Source: PALSA-911 sp963743035 (lineage in GTDB: Bacteria; Pseudomonadota; Alphaproteobacteria; Acetobacterales; Acetobacteraceae). Taken from it: a stretch of 64,000 bases of DNA. Within the stretch, counting starts at the first letter, position 1, and each line of letters opens with the position of its first letter. The stretch covers positions 124,001 to 188,000 of the forward strand of contig CAVUOB010000006.1 in the NCBI GenBank assembly GCA_963743035.1, read 5' to 3'. The notes below the pieces were generated by a model. That model was not told where the DNA came from and made no database searches. It saw only the letters and a list, made by a program, of their open reading frames with translations. This document shows positions 55,693 to 64,000 of the stretch, in pieces. Made by a program: the position numbers and the translations under genes.

Positions 55693-55748
55693 CCTGGCCA
55701 GCCTGCCTGGCCCGATTTCAGCCCCACGCCGATCAGGAGGACGACCCG

Positions 55749-56507
55749 ATGAACCTTGCGGAAGTACGCAAGCGCGCCTTCGCCATGCCGCTGAACAACC
55801 CGGCCTATCCGCGCCCGCCCTATAAATTCTACAACCGCGAATTCGTCGTCATCAGCTACCGCACCGACCCGGCCTTGCTGCGCGCGGTGGTGCCGGAGCC
55901 GCTGGAGGTGATCGGCGACACCGTCAACTACGAGTTCATCCGCATGCCGGATTCCACCGGCTTCGGCGACTACACCGAAACCGGGCAGGTCATTCCGGTG
56001 CGCTTCAAGGCCGCCGACGGCACGGTGCAGGAAGGCGGCTATGTCCATGCCATGTATCTGGACGACAATTCCCCCATCGCCGGCGGGCGGGAGATCTGGG
56101 GCTTTCCGAAGAAGCTCGCCAGCCCGAAGATCGAGCACGAGAACGAGACGCTGGTCTGCACGCTGCATTACGGCTCGATCCTCTGCGTCAATGCCACGAT
56201 GGGCTACAAGCACCAGGAGCTGGATCTGGCGCCGATCGCGAAAAGCCTGGCCAAGCCGGCATTCATGATCAAGATCATCCCGCATGTGGACTGCACGCCG
56301 CGCATCTGCGAGCTGGTGCGCTATTACTGCGAGGACGTGACGGTGAAGGGCGCCTGGTCCGGTCCCGCGGCGCTGCAATTGTTCGAGCACGCGATGTGCG
56401 ACGTGGCCCGGCTGCCGGTGCACGAGGTGGTGTCGGCGAGCCATTTTGTCACCGATCTGACTCTTGGCCTGGGCGAGGTCGTGTTCGATTATTTGCAAGA
56501 AAACTGA
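55749..56507 (+). CDS. adc: acetoacetate decarboxylase
   Basis: A 252-residue enzyme that decarboxylates acetoacetate to acetone and carbon dioxide. The active site EIWGFPKK is at 115-122, with Schiff-base Lys121 and neighbouring Lys122 that lowers its pKa. The TDPALLRAVVPEPLEV start and the ATMGYKHQELD segment are family features. CAGGAGGA precedes the ATG at 55749. It lies 56 bases after the patatin gene and 72 before the dehydrogenase gene, so the three are probably one operon in ketone-body metabolism. Confidence 0.9.
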   Translation: MNLAEVRKRAFAMPLNNPAYPRPPYKFYNREFVVISYRTDPALLRAVVPEPLEVIGDTVNYEFIRMPDSTGFGDYTETGQVIPVRFKAADGTVQEGGYVHAMYLDDNSPIAGGREIWGFPKKLASPKIEHENETLVCTLHYGSILCVNATMGYKHQELDLAPIAKSLAKPAFMIKIIPHVDCTPRICELVRYYCEDVTVKGAWSGPAALQLFEHAMCDVARLPVHEVVSASHFVTDLTLGLGEVVFDYLQEN

Positions 56508-56579
56508 GGCGAGGAACATCCGGGACAAATACGCCTATCGGTCTCATCCCTGTCTGCAACACTCCAGAGGACTCATCAT

Positions 56580-57362
56580 ATGTCTCGTTTCGACGGAAAA
56601 GTGGCCATCATCACCGGGGCGGCCAGCGGCATCGGCAAGGAGATCGCGCTGCGGCTTGCGGCCGAGGGCGGCATTCCCGTGATCGCCGACCTCAACCTGG
56701 AGGCGGCCAATGCCACGGCGGCGGAGATCAAGGCCAAGGGCGCGGATGCCTTCGCCGTTGCCATGAACGTGGTGGACGAGGATGCGGTGGAGAAGGGCGT
56801 GGCCGACGTGATGGCCAAATACGGCAAGATCGACATCCTGGTCAGCAATGCCGGCATCCAGATCGTCAAGCCGATCGTCGATTTTCCGTTCGCCGACTGG
56901 AAGAAGCTGCTGTCGATCCATCTGGACGGCGCCTTTCTGACCACCAAGGCCTGCCTGAAGCACATGTACGCCGCCAAGTCTGGCAGCATCGTCTACATGG
57001 GCTCGGTGCATTCCAAGGAGGCGTCCAAGCTGAAGGCGCCGTACGTGACCGCCAAGCACGGCCTGATCGGCCTGTCCAAGGTCGTCGCCAAGGAGGGTGC
57101 CGAGTTCAACGTGCGGTCCAACGTGGTCTGCCCCGGCTTCGTGCGCACCCCGCTGGTGGACAAGCAGATCCCCGAGCAGGCGAAGGAACTCGGCATCTCC
57201 GAGGCGGAGGTGATCAAGAACGTGATGCTGGTGGATACCGTGGATGGCCAGTTCACCACCACCGACGACGTTGCCTCGGCGGTGCTGTTCTTCGCGGGGG
57301 CGGAGACCAATGCGATGACCGGGCAATCCATCGTCGTCAGCCATGGCTGGTTCATGCAGTAG
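56580..57362 (+). CDS. bdhA: 3-hydroxybutyrate dehydrogenase (SDR family)
   Basis: A 260-residue classical SDR. TGAASGIG is at 12-19, Ser142, Tyr155 and Lys159 are in place, and the late GQSIVVSHGWFMQ ending with HGWFMQ is a mark of D-3-hydroxybutyrate dehydrogenases. Asp37 after the second strand (VIADLN) favours NAD. It interconverts 3-hydroxybutyrate and acetoacetate, the substrate of the decarboxylase encoded just upstream. A perfect 13-bp hairpin follows at 57377. Confidence 0.9.
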   Translation: MSRFDGKVAIITGAASGIGKEIALRLAAEGGIPVIADLNLEAANATAAEIKAKGADAFAVAMNVVDEDAVEKGVADVMAKYGKIDILVSNAGIQIVKPIVDFPFADWKKLLSIHLDGAFLTTKACLKHMYAAKSGSIVYMGSVHSKEASKLKAPYVTAKHGLIGLSKVVAKEGAEFNVRSNVVCPGFVRTPLVDKQIPEQAKELGISEAEVIKNVMLVDTVDGQFTTTDDVASAVLFFAGAETNAMTGQSIVVSHGWFMQ

Positions 57363-57376
57363 CCTGAACGGTTCCG

Positions 57377-57407
57377 GGTCCTGACCGGATCTGTTCCGGT
57401 CAGGACC
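57377..57407 (+). terminator. hairpin after the hydroxybutyrate dehydrogenase gene
   Basis: GGTCCTGACCGGA (57377-57389) pairs perfectly with TCCGGTCAGGACC (57395-57407) across a 5-base loop, 14 bases after the stop. No U-tract. Confidence 0.65.
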
Positions 57408-57561
57408 ACCCCGATTGTGGCGCCCGCGCAAGGGTGGGGAACGATCCCTGTTTTTCTTCTGCATTATTCTGGAATTGCACGCGCAGGTAGTTGTGCGACT
57501 CTCGGTAGCTCGGGTAGGTTCAACAATAAGTTAGCAAACATTCATGTAGGGAACCTCGTCT

Positions 57562-59193
57562 TTGTCGTCGGATCCGCCAACCGCCGGCAATGCCCGCGGG
57601 TTTCCGCCGTGTCTGGCCCGGACCGCCTTGTTGGCAATTTCGTTGTTGCTGGCTGGTTGCATGGTCGGCCCGGACTACACCGCGCCGGCCGCGCCGGTGG
57701 CCGCGAACTGGCTGCAATCGGGCGATCCCGCCGTGCGGGCGGACCGGCAGGAGGATGTCAACTGGTGGTCGGTCTACCAGGATCCGGTGCTCGACCGGCT
57801 GATCCGCATTGCCTATGACCAGAACCTGACGCTGATGTCCGCCGGCACGCGGGTGCTGGCGGCGCGCGCCCAGCTCGGCGTCGCGATCGGCGAATTCTAT
57901 CCCCAGCGCCAGCAGCTCGGCGCCTCGGTCGCCTACAACCAGGCCAGCTCGGCGGACCCGACCGGCAATCCGAACGGCAATCTGGGCAATTTCTGGCGCG
58001 CCTCGCTGGGGACGCAGATCGACTGGGAGCTGGATTTCTGGGGCAAGTTCCGCCGGGGGATCCAATCGGCCGACGCCGCCTACCTCGCCTCCATCGCCAC
58101 CTATGACGATGTGCTGGTCAGCATGATCGGCGATGTCGCCACCACCTATATCGGCATCCGCACGCTGGAGCGGCAGGTCGCCATCGCCCAGGCCAACGTC
58201 GTGCGCCAGAGGAAGGCGCTGGACATCGCCGTTGCCCGCTACCAGGGCGGCACGTCCACCAAGCTCGATGTGTATCAGGCGCAGAACGTGCTTGCGGCGA
58301 CGCAGGCGACGATACCGGCGCTGACGATCCAGCTGGAGCAGGGCAGGAACGCGCTGCGGGTGCTGCTGGGCATGGCGCCGGAGACGCTGGATGCGATTCT
58401 GGCCGGCTCGTCGGTTATTCCGGTGCCGCCGGCGCAGGTCGCGGTCGGCATTCCCGCCGATCTCGTGCGCCGGCGGCCGGATCTGCGGGCGGCCGAATTG
58501 CGCGCCGCGGCGCAGAGCGCGCAGATCGGCGTGGCGCAGGCCGATCTCTATCCGGCGTTCTCGCTGACCGGCAGCTTCGGCACGGTCGGCAGCAATGTCG
58601 GCCATGCCAATCTGGGCGATGTGTTCACCTCCAAGGGCATCGTGTTCTCGTTCGGCCCGTCCTTCCAATGGCCGGTGCTGAACTACGGCCAGATCACCAA
58701 CAATGTCCGGGTGCAGGACGCCACGCTGCAATCGCTGCTGATCGATTATCAGCAGGCGGTGCTGAAGGCGCAGCAGGACGTGGAGAACGGCATCGCCGCC
58801 TATACCCAGGGCAGCCGGCAGGTCGCGGATCTCAGCGTCAGCTACAGGGCGGCGAACAGCGCGCTTGGGATCGCACTGACGCAGTATCAGCTGGGAACGC
58901 GCGATTTCACCACCGTGCTGACGGCGGAACAGAATCTGTATACGGCGGAAAACAACCTCGCTAGCGCCTATGGCAACTATTCGGCCAGCCTGGCGAACAT
59001 CTACCGCGCGCTCGGCGGCGGCTGGCAGATCCGCGACGGCCAGGAATTCGTCCGCGGCGCCAACCGCGAGCAGATGCGCCAGCGCACCGACTGGGGCCGG
59101 CTGCTGCCAGCGGAGGGCGAGACGCAGCCTGCCGCGCCGGCCTTGCCATCTACCGACGACGTCAATGCCAACATACGGGCACCGCAATGGTGA
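57562..59193 (+). CDS. RND efflux outer-membrane factor lipoprotein (NodT/OprM family)
   Basis: A 543-residue outer-membrane channel of the TolC/OprM type. The start appears to be TTG at 57562 with AGGGA upstream. A lipobox LLAGC with the acylated Cys follows a short hydrophobic signal, then MVGPDYTAP, typical of this family. The two outer-membrane efflux repeats are visible (LDRLIRIAYDQNLTLMSAG; VRRRPDLRAAELRAAAQSAQ). The tail after about residue 480 is rich in charged residues and extends beyond the usual end. It opens a three-gene efflux operon: channel, adaptor, pump. Confidence 0.88.
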   Translation: MSSDPPTAGNARGFPPCLARTALLAISLLLAGCMVGPDYTAPAAPVAANWLQSGDPAVRADRQEDVNWWSVYQDPVLDRLIRIAYDQNLTLMSAGTRVLAARAQLGVAIGEFYPQRQQLGASVAYNQASSADPTGNPNGNLGNFWRASLGTQIDWELDFWGKFRRGIQSADAAYLASIATYDDVLVSMIGDVATTYIGIRTLERQVAIAQANVVRQRKALDIAVARYQGGTSTKLDVYQAQNVLAATQATIPALTIQLEQGRNALRVLLGMAPETLDAILAGSSVIPVPPAQVAVGIPADLVRRRPDLRAAELRAAAQSAQIGVAQADLYPAFSLTGSFGTVGSNVGHANLGDVFTSKGIVFSFGPSFQWPVLNYGQITNNVRVQDATLQSLLIDYQQAVLKAQQDVENGIAAYTQGSRQVADLSVSYRAANSALGIALTQYQLGTRDFTTVLTAEQNLYTAENNLASAYGNYSASLANIYRALGGGWQIRDGQEFVRGANREQMRQRTDWGRLLPAEGETQPAAPALPSTDDVNANIRAPQW

Positions 59194-59200
59194 GGTCAGC

Positions 59201-60454
59201 GTGAACATTTTTTCTGCCCATTGCCTGAACGTATCGGCGCGCCAGCCGCGGAGGCGGCGCGGGCTGCATGTCGTGCTGGCGATCGCGGCGATGCTGCTGC
59301 CCGGGCAGGGCTGGGCGCAGACCCCTCCGGCTGCTCCCCCGGCCCAGCCGCAGCCTTGGGGCAGCGGCACCGTCACGCAGGGCATTCCCGTGGTGCATCC
59401 GCTGGTGCAGACGGTTTCCGAATATGTGGAGCTGACCGGCAACGCCGCCACGGTGAACGTGGTGAAGCTGGTGGCCCGCGTGGAGGGCTATCTGGACGCC
59501 GTGCTGTTCGCCGACGGGGCGCGGGTGCGCAAGGGCACGCCGCTGTTCACGATCCAGCAGGACCAGTACAAGGCGCAGCTGCAGCAGGCCCAGGCGCAGG
59601 TGCAGTTGCAGCAGGCGGCGCTGCTGCACGCCAAGACCGAGGTGACGCGTTACACCGCGCTGGTGAAGAAGGACGCGGCGACGCAGATCGAGGTGGATAA
59701 CTGGGTGTTCCAGAAGGCCGCCGCCGAGGCCAATCTGCTGGCCGCGCAGGCGCAGGTGGCACTGGCGCAGTTGAACATGGGCTATACCAACATCACCGCT
59801 CCGTTCGACGGCCTGATGGGCCGGCATCTGGTCGATCCCGGCAATGTCGTCGGCGGCATGGGCCAGCCGGTCGTGCTGGCGGAGATCACCCAGCTCGATC
59901 CGATCTACGCCGTCGCCAACCTGAACGAGCAGGATCTGCAGCGCATTCGCGGGCGGCTCGACAATCGCCGGCTGACGCTGTCGGACCTGACCAAGGTGCC
60001 GGTCGAGGTCGGGTTGGCGAACGAGACGGGCTTCCCGTATCGCGGCCATCTGGAATATGCCTCGCCCGGCATCGATCCCGCCACCGGCACGCTGCTGCTG
60101 CGCGGCATCCTCGACAACCACGACATCTCGCTGCTCCCGGGCATGTTCCTGCGCATGCGCATTCCGCTGCCGCGCGAGGTCGCCGGCGCGCTGCTGGTGC
60201 CGGACCGGGCGGTCGGGCAGGACCAGAGCGGGCGCTTCGTCCTGGTGCTCGATGCGAATGACGTGGTCCAGCGCCGGGGCGTGCAGCTCGGCGAATTGCT
60301 GGGCGAGCTTCGGGTGATCAGTTCCGGGCTCAATCGCGAGGACCGCGTCGTGGTCGGCGATCTCTGGCGGGCGGTGCCCGGCAGCAAGATCGTGCCGCAG
60401 CTGATGACGCTGACGCCGCCACCCGGCAGCGTGCCGCCGGCGCCGCGGCCATGA
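59201..60454 (+). CDS. RND efflux periplasmic adaptor (HlyD/MFP family)
   Basis: A 417-residue membrane-fusion protein that bridges pump and channel. The start is GTG at 59201, 7 bases after the previous stop; a signal peptide (LHVVLAIAAMLLPGQGWAQ) lies about 20 residues in. The lipoyl-like half (VARVEGYLDAVLFADGARVRKGTPLFTI), a Gln/Ala-rich coiled-coil hairpin and the barrel half (APFDGLMGRHLVDPGNVV) are in order. The C-terminus has LVPDRAVGQDQSG. Its stop overlaps the pump start by 4 bases. Confidence 0.9.
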   Translation: MNIFSAHCLNVSARQPRRRRGLHVVLAIAAMLLPGQGWAQTPPAAPPAQPQPWGSGTVTQGIPVVHPLVQTVSEYVELTGNAATVNVVKLVARVEGYLDAVLFADGARVRKGTPLFTIQQDQYKAQLQQAQAQVQLQQAALLHAKTEVTRYTALVKKDAATQIEVDNWVFQKAAAEANLLAAQAQVALAQLNMGYTNITAPFDGLMGRHLVDPGNVVGGMGQPVVLAEITQLDPIYAVANLNEQDLQRIRGRLDNRRLTLSDLTKVPVEVGLANETGFPYRGHLEYASPGIDPATGTLLLRGILDNHDISLLPGMFLRMRIPLPREVAGALLVPDRAVGQDQSGRFVLVLDANDVVQRRGVQLGELLGELRVISSGLNREDRVVVGDLWRAVPGSKIVPQLMTLTPPPGSVPPAPRP

Positions 60455-63400
60455 TGTCCAAATTCTTCATCGAGCGGCCGGTACTGGCCAATGTGCTGGC
60501 GCTGGTGCTGGTGCTGCTCGGTGCGGTGGCGGTGTTCAACCTGCCGGTGTCCGAATACCCCAACGTGGTGCCGCCCACGGTGCAGGTCACCACCCGCTAT
60601 CCCGGCGCCAGCCCGCAGACCGTGGTCGACACGGTGGCGCTGCCGATCGAGAACCAGGTCAACGGCGTCGATCGCATGCTGTACATGCAGTCGACCAGCG
60701 CCGCCGACGGCAGCTACACGCTGACCGTGACGTTCGAGATCGGCACCGATCCGGATACCGCCCAGGTGCTGGTGCAGAACCGGGTGCAGATCGCGCTGGC
60801 CTCGCTGCCCCAGGCGGTGCAGGGGCAGGGCGTGACGATCCAGAAGAAGAATACCTCGATCCTGGAATTCGTGACGCTCAACTCGCCGGACGGGAAGTAC
60901 GACGGCCTGTTCATGAGCAACTACGCCACCATCAACCTGGTGAACGAGCTGGCCCGGCTGCCCGGCGTCGGCAACGTGCTGGTGATGGGCGCGGGCGAGT
61001 ATTCGATGCGGATCTGGATGGATCCGGACAAGCTGTATTCCTTCGGCCTGGTGCCGGAAGACGTCATGCGCGTCATCAAGCAGCAGAGCCAGGAGGTCGC
61101 GGCCGGGCAGATCGGCATGCCGCCGGCGCCGTCCACCCAGGATTTCCAGTACACCGTCGACGTGCGATCGCGGCTGAACGACCCCGGAGCCAGTTCGGCG
61201 ACATCGTCATCAGGGGCCAGACCAGCAATGGCGGACGGCTGATCCGGCTGCACGACGTGGCACGGATCGAGCTCGGCTCGCAGAACTATGCGCAGGAGTT
61301 CCGGCTGAACGGCAAGCCGGCGGCGGGCATCGCCATCTACCAGACGCCCATCGGCCAATTCGCTGGCGGTGGCGAAGGTGGTGCAGGCGAAGATGGAGGA
61401 GCTGTCCAAGCGCTTCCCGCCGGGGCTGACCTACGCCATTCCCTATAACACCACGATCTTCATCAACGCCTCGATCAACGAGGTCTATACGACGCTGTAC
61501 CAGGCCGGCGTTCTGGTGCTGATCGTCATCCTGGTGTTCCTGCAGAATTTCCGCGCCACGCTGGTGCCGGCGACCACGGTGCCGGTGACCATCATCGGCA
61601 CCTTCGCGGCGATGGCCGCGCTCGGCTTCACGGTCAATCTGTCCACGCTGTTCGGCATCGTGCTGGCGATCGGCATCGTCGTGGACGACGCCATCGTCAT
61701 CGTCGAGGGCGTGTCGAAATACATCGAAAAGGGCATGTCGGGCCACGACGCCGCGATCAAGGCGATGGGCGAGCTGTTCGGGCCGATCATCGGCATCACG
61801 CTGGTGCTGATGTCGGTGTTCGTGCCGGCGGCCTTCCTGCCGGGGCTGACCGGCAACATGTTCGCGCAGTTCGCCCTGGTGATCGCGGCGACGGCGCTGA
61901 TCAGCGCCATCAACGCCGCCACGCTGAAGCCGACGCAATGCGCGCTGTGGCTGCGCGAATCGGTGCCGCCGGAGAAGCGCAACTTCTTCTACCGCGGCTT
62001 CAACAAGGTCTATGACCGGATGGAGGGCGCCTATGCCGGGCTGATCGGCCGCATGGTGCGCCGCGCCGGGCTGATGGTGCTGCTGGCGCTGATCGTGGTC
62101 GGCGGCAGCCTGTGGGGCATGGCGCGCGTGCCCACGGCGTTCATTCCGAACGACGACCAGGGTTACGTGATGGTCGCGGTGCAGCTGCCGGACGGCGCCT
62201 CGCTCGGGCGGACCACCAAGGCGCTGGAGCAGGTGACGCAGATCGCGCTGGCGACGCCGGGCGTGGACCAGGTGATCGCCATTTCCGGCATGTCGCTGCT
62301 GGACAACAGCGCGACGCTGGCCAATGGCGGGACCAGCTTCGTCGTGCTGAAGGACTGGAGCATCCGCGGCAAGCAGAAGGGCCAGGACATCCTCTCGATC
62401 ATCGAGCATCTGCAGCATTCGCTGGAGGCGCTGCCGGACGGCCAGGGCGTCGTGCTGGTGCCGCCGCCGATCCAGGGCATCGGCAATGCCGGCGGGCTGC
62501 AGATGCAGGTGGAGATGCTGGGCGGCAATTTCGACTACCTGGCGCTGTCGAACATGACCAATGCGCTGGTGCAGAAGGCGTCGGCCGATCCGCATCTGCA
62601 GCATGTGCTGACCACGTTCCGCCCGGGCACGCCGCATGTGGCGGTGACCGTCGACCGGGCGCAGGCGGAATCGATGCGCGTGTCGGTCGGCGACGTGTTC
62701 TCGGCGCTGACCGCCTATCTCGGTTCCACCTATGTCAACCAGTTCAACAAGTTCGGCCTGTCGCTGCAGGTCTATGTGCAGGCGGATTCGAAGTTTCGCC
62801 TGCAACCGGAGGATCTGCTGAAGCTGACGGTGCGCAGCCAGGACAACCAGATGATCCCGATCGGGTCGCTGGCGACCATCAGCCCGGTGGTGGCACCCGC
62901 GCTGATCACGCTGTACAACCTGTATCCGTCGGCAACGATCGTCGGCGCGCCGGCGCGGGGGTTCAGCTCCGGCCAGGCGATGGCGGAAATGGAGCAGATG
63001 GCGAAGCAGACCCTGCCGCAGGATGCTTCCTTCCAATGGACGGCGATGTCGTTTCAGGAGAAGCTGGTCGGCAACCAGTTGCTGTACGTGTTCGCGCTGG
63101 CGATTCTGCTGGTCTATCTGTGCCTGGCCGGGCAGTACGAGAGCTGGATCCTGCCGCTGTCGGTGCTGCTGGCGGTGCCGCTCTCGCTGATCGGGCCGGT
63201 GGTCACGCTGACCGCGCTGGGGATCGCCAACAACCTGTATACCCAGATCGGCCTGATGCTGCTGATCGCGCTGTCGGCCAAGAACGGCATCCTGATCGTG
63301 GAGATGGCGCGCGAGCACCGGATGGCGGGCATGCCGATCCTGGACGCGGCGGTGGAGGCGGCGCGGTCGCGGTTCCGGCCGATCCTGATGACGTCCTTCG

Positions 63401-63618
63401 CCTTCATCCTTGGCGTGCTGCCGCTGGTGCTGGCGACCGGGGCGGGGGCCAATGCGCGCATCTCCCTCGGCCTCAGCGTGTTCAGCGGCATGATCGCTTC
63501 CACCTGCCTGGCGGTGCTGTTCGTGCCGTCCTTCTTCGTGGTGATGCAGCGGCTGGACGAGCGGAAGGGCAAGAAGTCCGGCCACGTGCCGGCGGGGTCG
63601 CCCAAGGCGGCGGATTAG
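60451..63618 (+). CDS. RND efflux pump inner-membrane permease (HAE1/AcrB family), frameshifted at three sites
   Basis: A proton-driven multidrug pump. FFIERPVLANVLALVLVLLG is the first helix; the docking and porter domains follow; IVVDDAIVIVEGV is in helix 4, where the two Asp residues carry protons, and LSAKNGILIVEMA is in helix 10. Extra bases at about 61186, 61190 and 61353 split the frame; removing them gives 1054 residues, normal for the family, with no other damage. The ATG overlaps the adaptor stop (ATGA). No regulator gene is adjacent. Confidence 0.87.
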
Positions 63619-63675
63619 CCTGGCGGTAAATGTGGTAGGGTCGACGCTTCTGCCTGTTGCGGGGGGAGGGATGCC

Positions 63676-63921
63676 ATGAAGGTGACGATCAACATCGACT
63701 GCACGCCCGACGAGGCGCGCCAGTTCATGGGGCTGCCGGACGTGAAGCCGCTGCAGGCGGCGGTGCTGGCCAGGATGGAGGAGCAGATGACCGCGGCGGT
63801 GGAGGCGCTGTCGCCGGAGGCGATGCTGAAATCCTGGTTCAGCGCCATGCCGCAGAATGCGGAGCAGCTGCAGAAGCTGTTCGCCAGCTTCATGACGCCG
63901 AATTTCGGCAAGGGCGATTAG
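63676..63921 (+). CDS. DUF6489 family protein
   Basis: An 81-residue protein starting MKVTINIDCTPDEARQFMGL and continuing PDVKPLQAAVLARMEEQM, a conserved pattern of a short alphaproteobacterial family of unknown function that I recognise as DUF6489. The rest is helical with LSPEAMLKSWFSAMPQ. GGGGGGAGGG lies before the ATG. It follows the RND operon by 57 bases on the same strand. No function is known. Confidence 0.78.
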   Translation: MKVTINIDCTPDEARQFMGLPDVKPLQAAVLARMEEQMTAAVEALSPEAMLKSWFSAMPQNAEQLQKLFASFMTPNFGKGD

Positions 63922-64000
63922 AGAGCGACCAGAGCCGCGTCACGCAGAGCGAAACGGCTCCAGACCTGTTTCAGCAAGCGATTTCATCAGCCTAGGATCG
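63922..64000. repeat. possible third copy of the two-hairpin intergenic element, cut by window end
   Basis: GAGCCG/CGGCTC arms (63932-63937, 63955-63960), a CCTGTTT-like linker, TCATCAG and a terminal CTAGGATCG resemble the element at 53963-54086, which also ends CTCTAGGATCG. The second hairpin is incomplete or diverged here. Confidence 0.4.

Overview
The window is GC-rich, densely coded DNA from a bacterial chromosome. Its gene content points to an alphaproteobacterium, most likely Rhodospirillales/Acetobacteraceae: a short DUF6489 protein, fused indolepyruvate:ferredoxin oxidoreductase, acid-type peptidases (S53 sedolisin, G1 glutamic peptidase), many LLM-class flavin oxidoreductases and several ABC uptake systems. 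The placement is inferred from gene families only; no rRNA, tRNA or CRISPR array was seen.

Layout. 1-670: start of a surface beta-repeat (autotransporter-like) protein running off the left edge. 940-9583: an amide/peptide catabolic island. A minus-strand operon carries dppBCFD-like transporter genes, a GatC/AtzG-like small protein, an amidase and a cupin; it diverges from an isochorismatase-type hydrolase and the solute-binding protein. 9661-13581: an SDR-MFS operon and a TetR gene that share an 18-bp operator, with an IS481-type element inserted between them. 13666-16394: LLM oxidoreductase plus a second amidase/GatC-like pair. 16816-22974: gltB and gltD, both broken by many one-base insertions. 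23080-31442: small conserved proteins, a hydroxyisobutyrate-dehydrogenase-like enzyme, an FbpABC-type ABC system, an MFS carrier and an amidohydrolase. 31729-37014: LLM-HpaB-PfkB operon, split MaoC pair, enoyl-CoA hydratase. 37101-46598: metallophosphatase, sedolisin, NTF2-like protein, two LLM enzymes, adenylate cyclase with TPRs, a consensus CRP box, PAP2-type enzyme and G1 peptidase. 46652-51896: acyl-CoA dehydrogenase, indolepyruvate:ferredoxin oxidoreductase and a divergent Lrp regulator. 52145-57407: MFS remnant, orphan solute-binding protein, patatin-acetoacetate decarboxylase-hydroxybutyrate dehydrogenase operon. 57562-63921: complete RND efflux operon and DUF6489.

How the genes work together. 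Most of the window is accessory catabolism: uptake systems next to hydrolases (amidases, isochorismatase-like hydrolase, amidohydrolase) and flavin enzymes, which suggests scavenging of amides, ureides and aromatic compounds. Regulatory logic is visible in three places: the TetR operator sites inside sigma70-type promoters, a three-copy 17-bp array between the Lrp gene and the oxidoreductase it faces, and a CRP box between the cyclase gene and the PAP2/G1 operon.

Sequence quality. I count 34 indel sites in otherwise intact genes: 33 insertions and one apparent deletion. Twenty-six of them lie in the 6.2 kb of gltBD. This is probably uncorrected sequence error, but a decayed locus cannot be excluded from the sequence alone.
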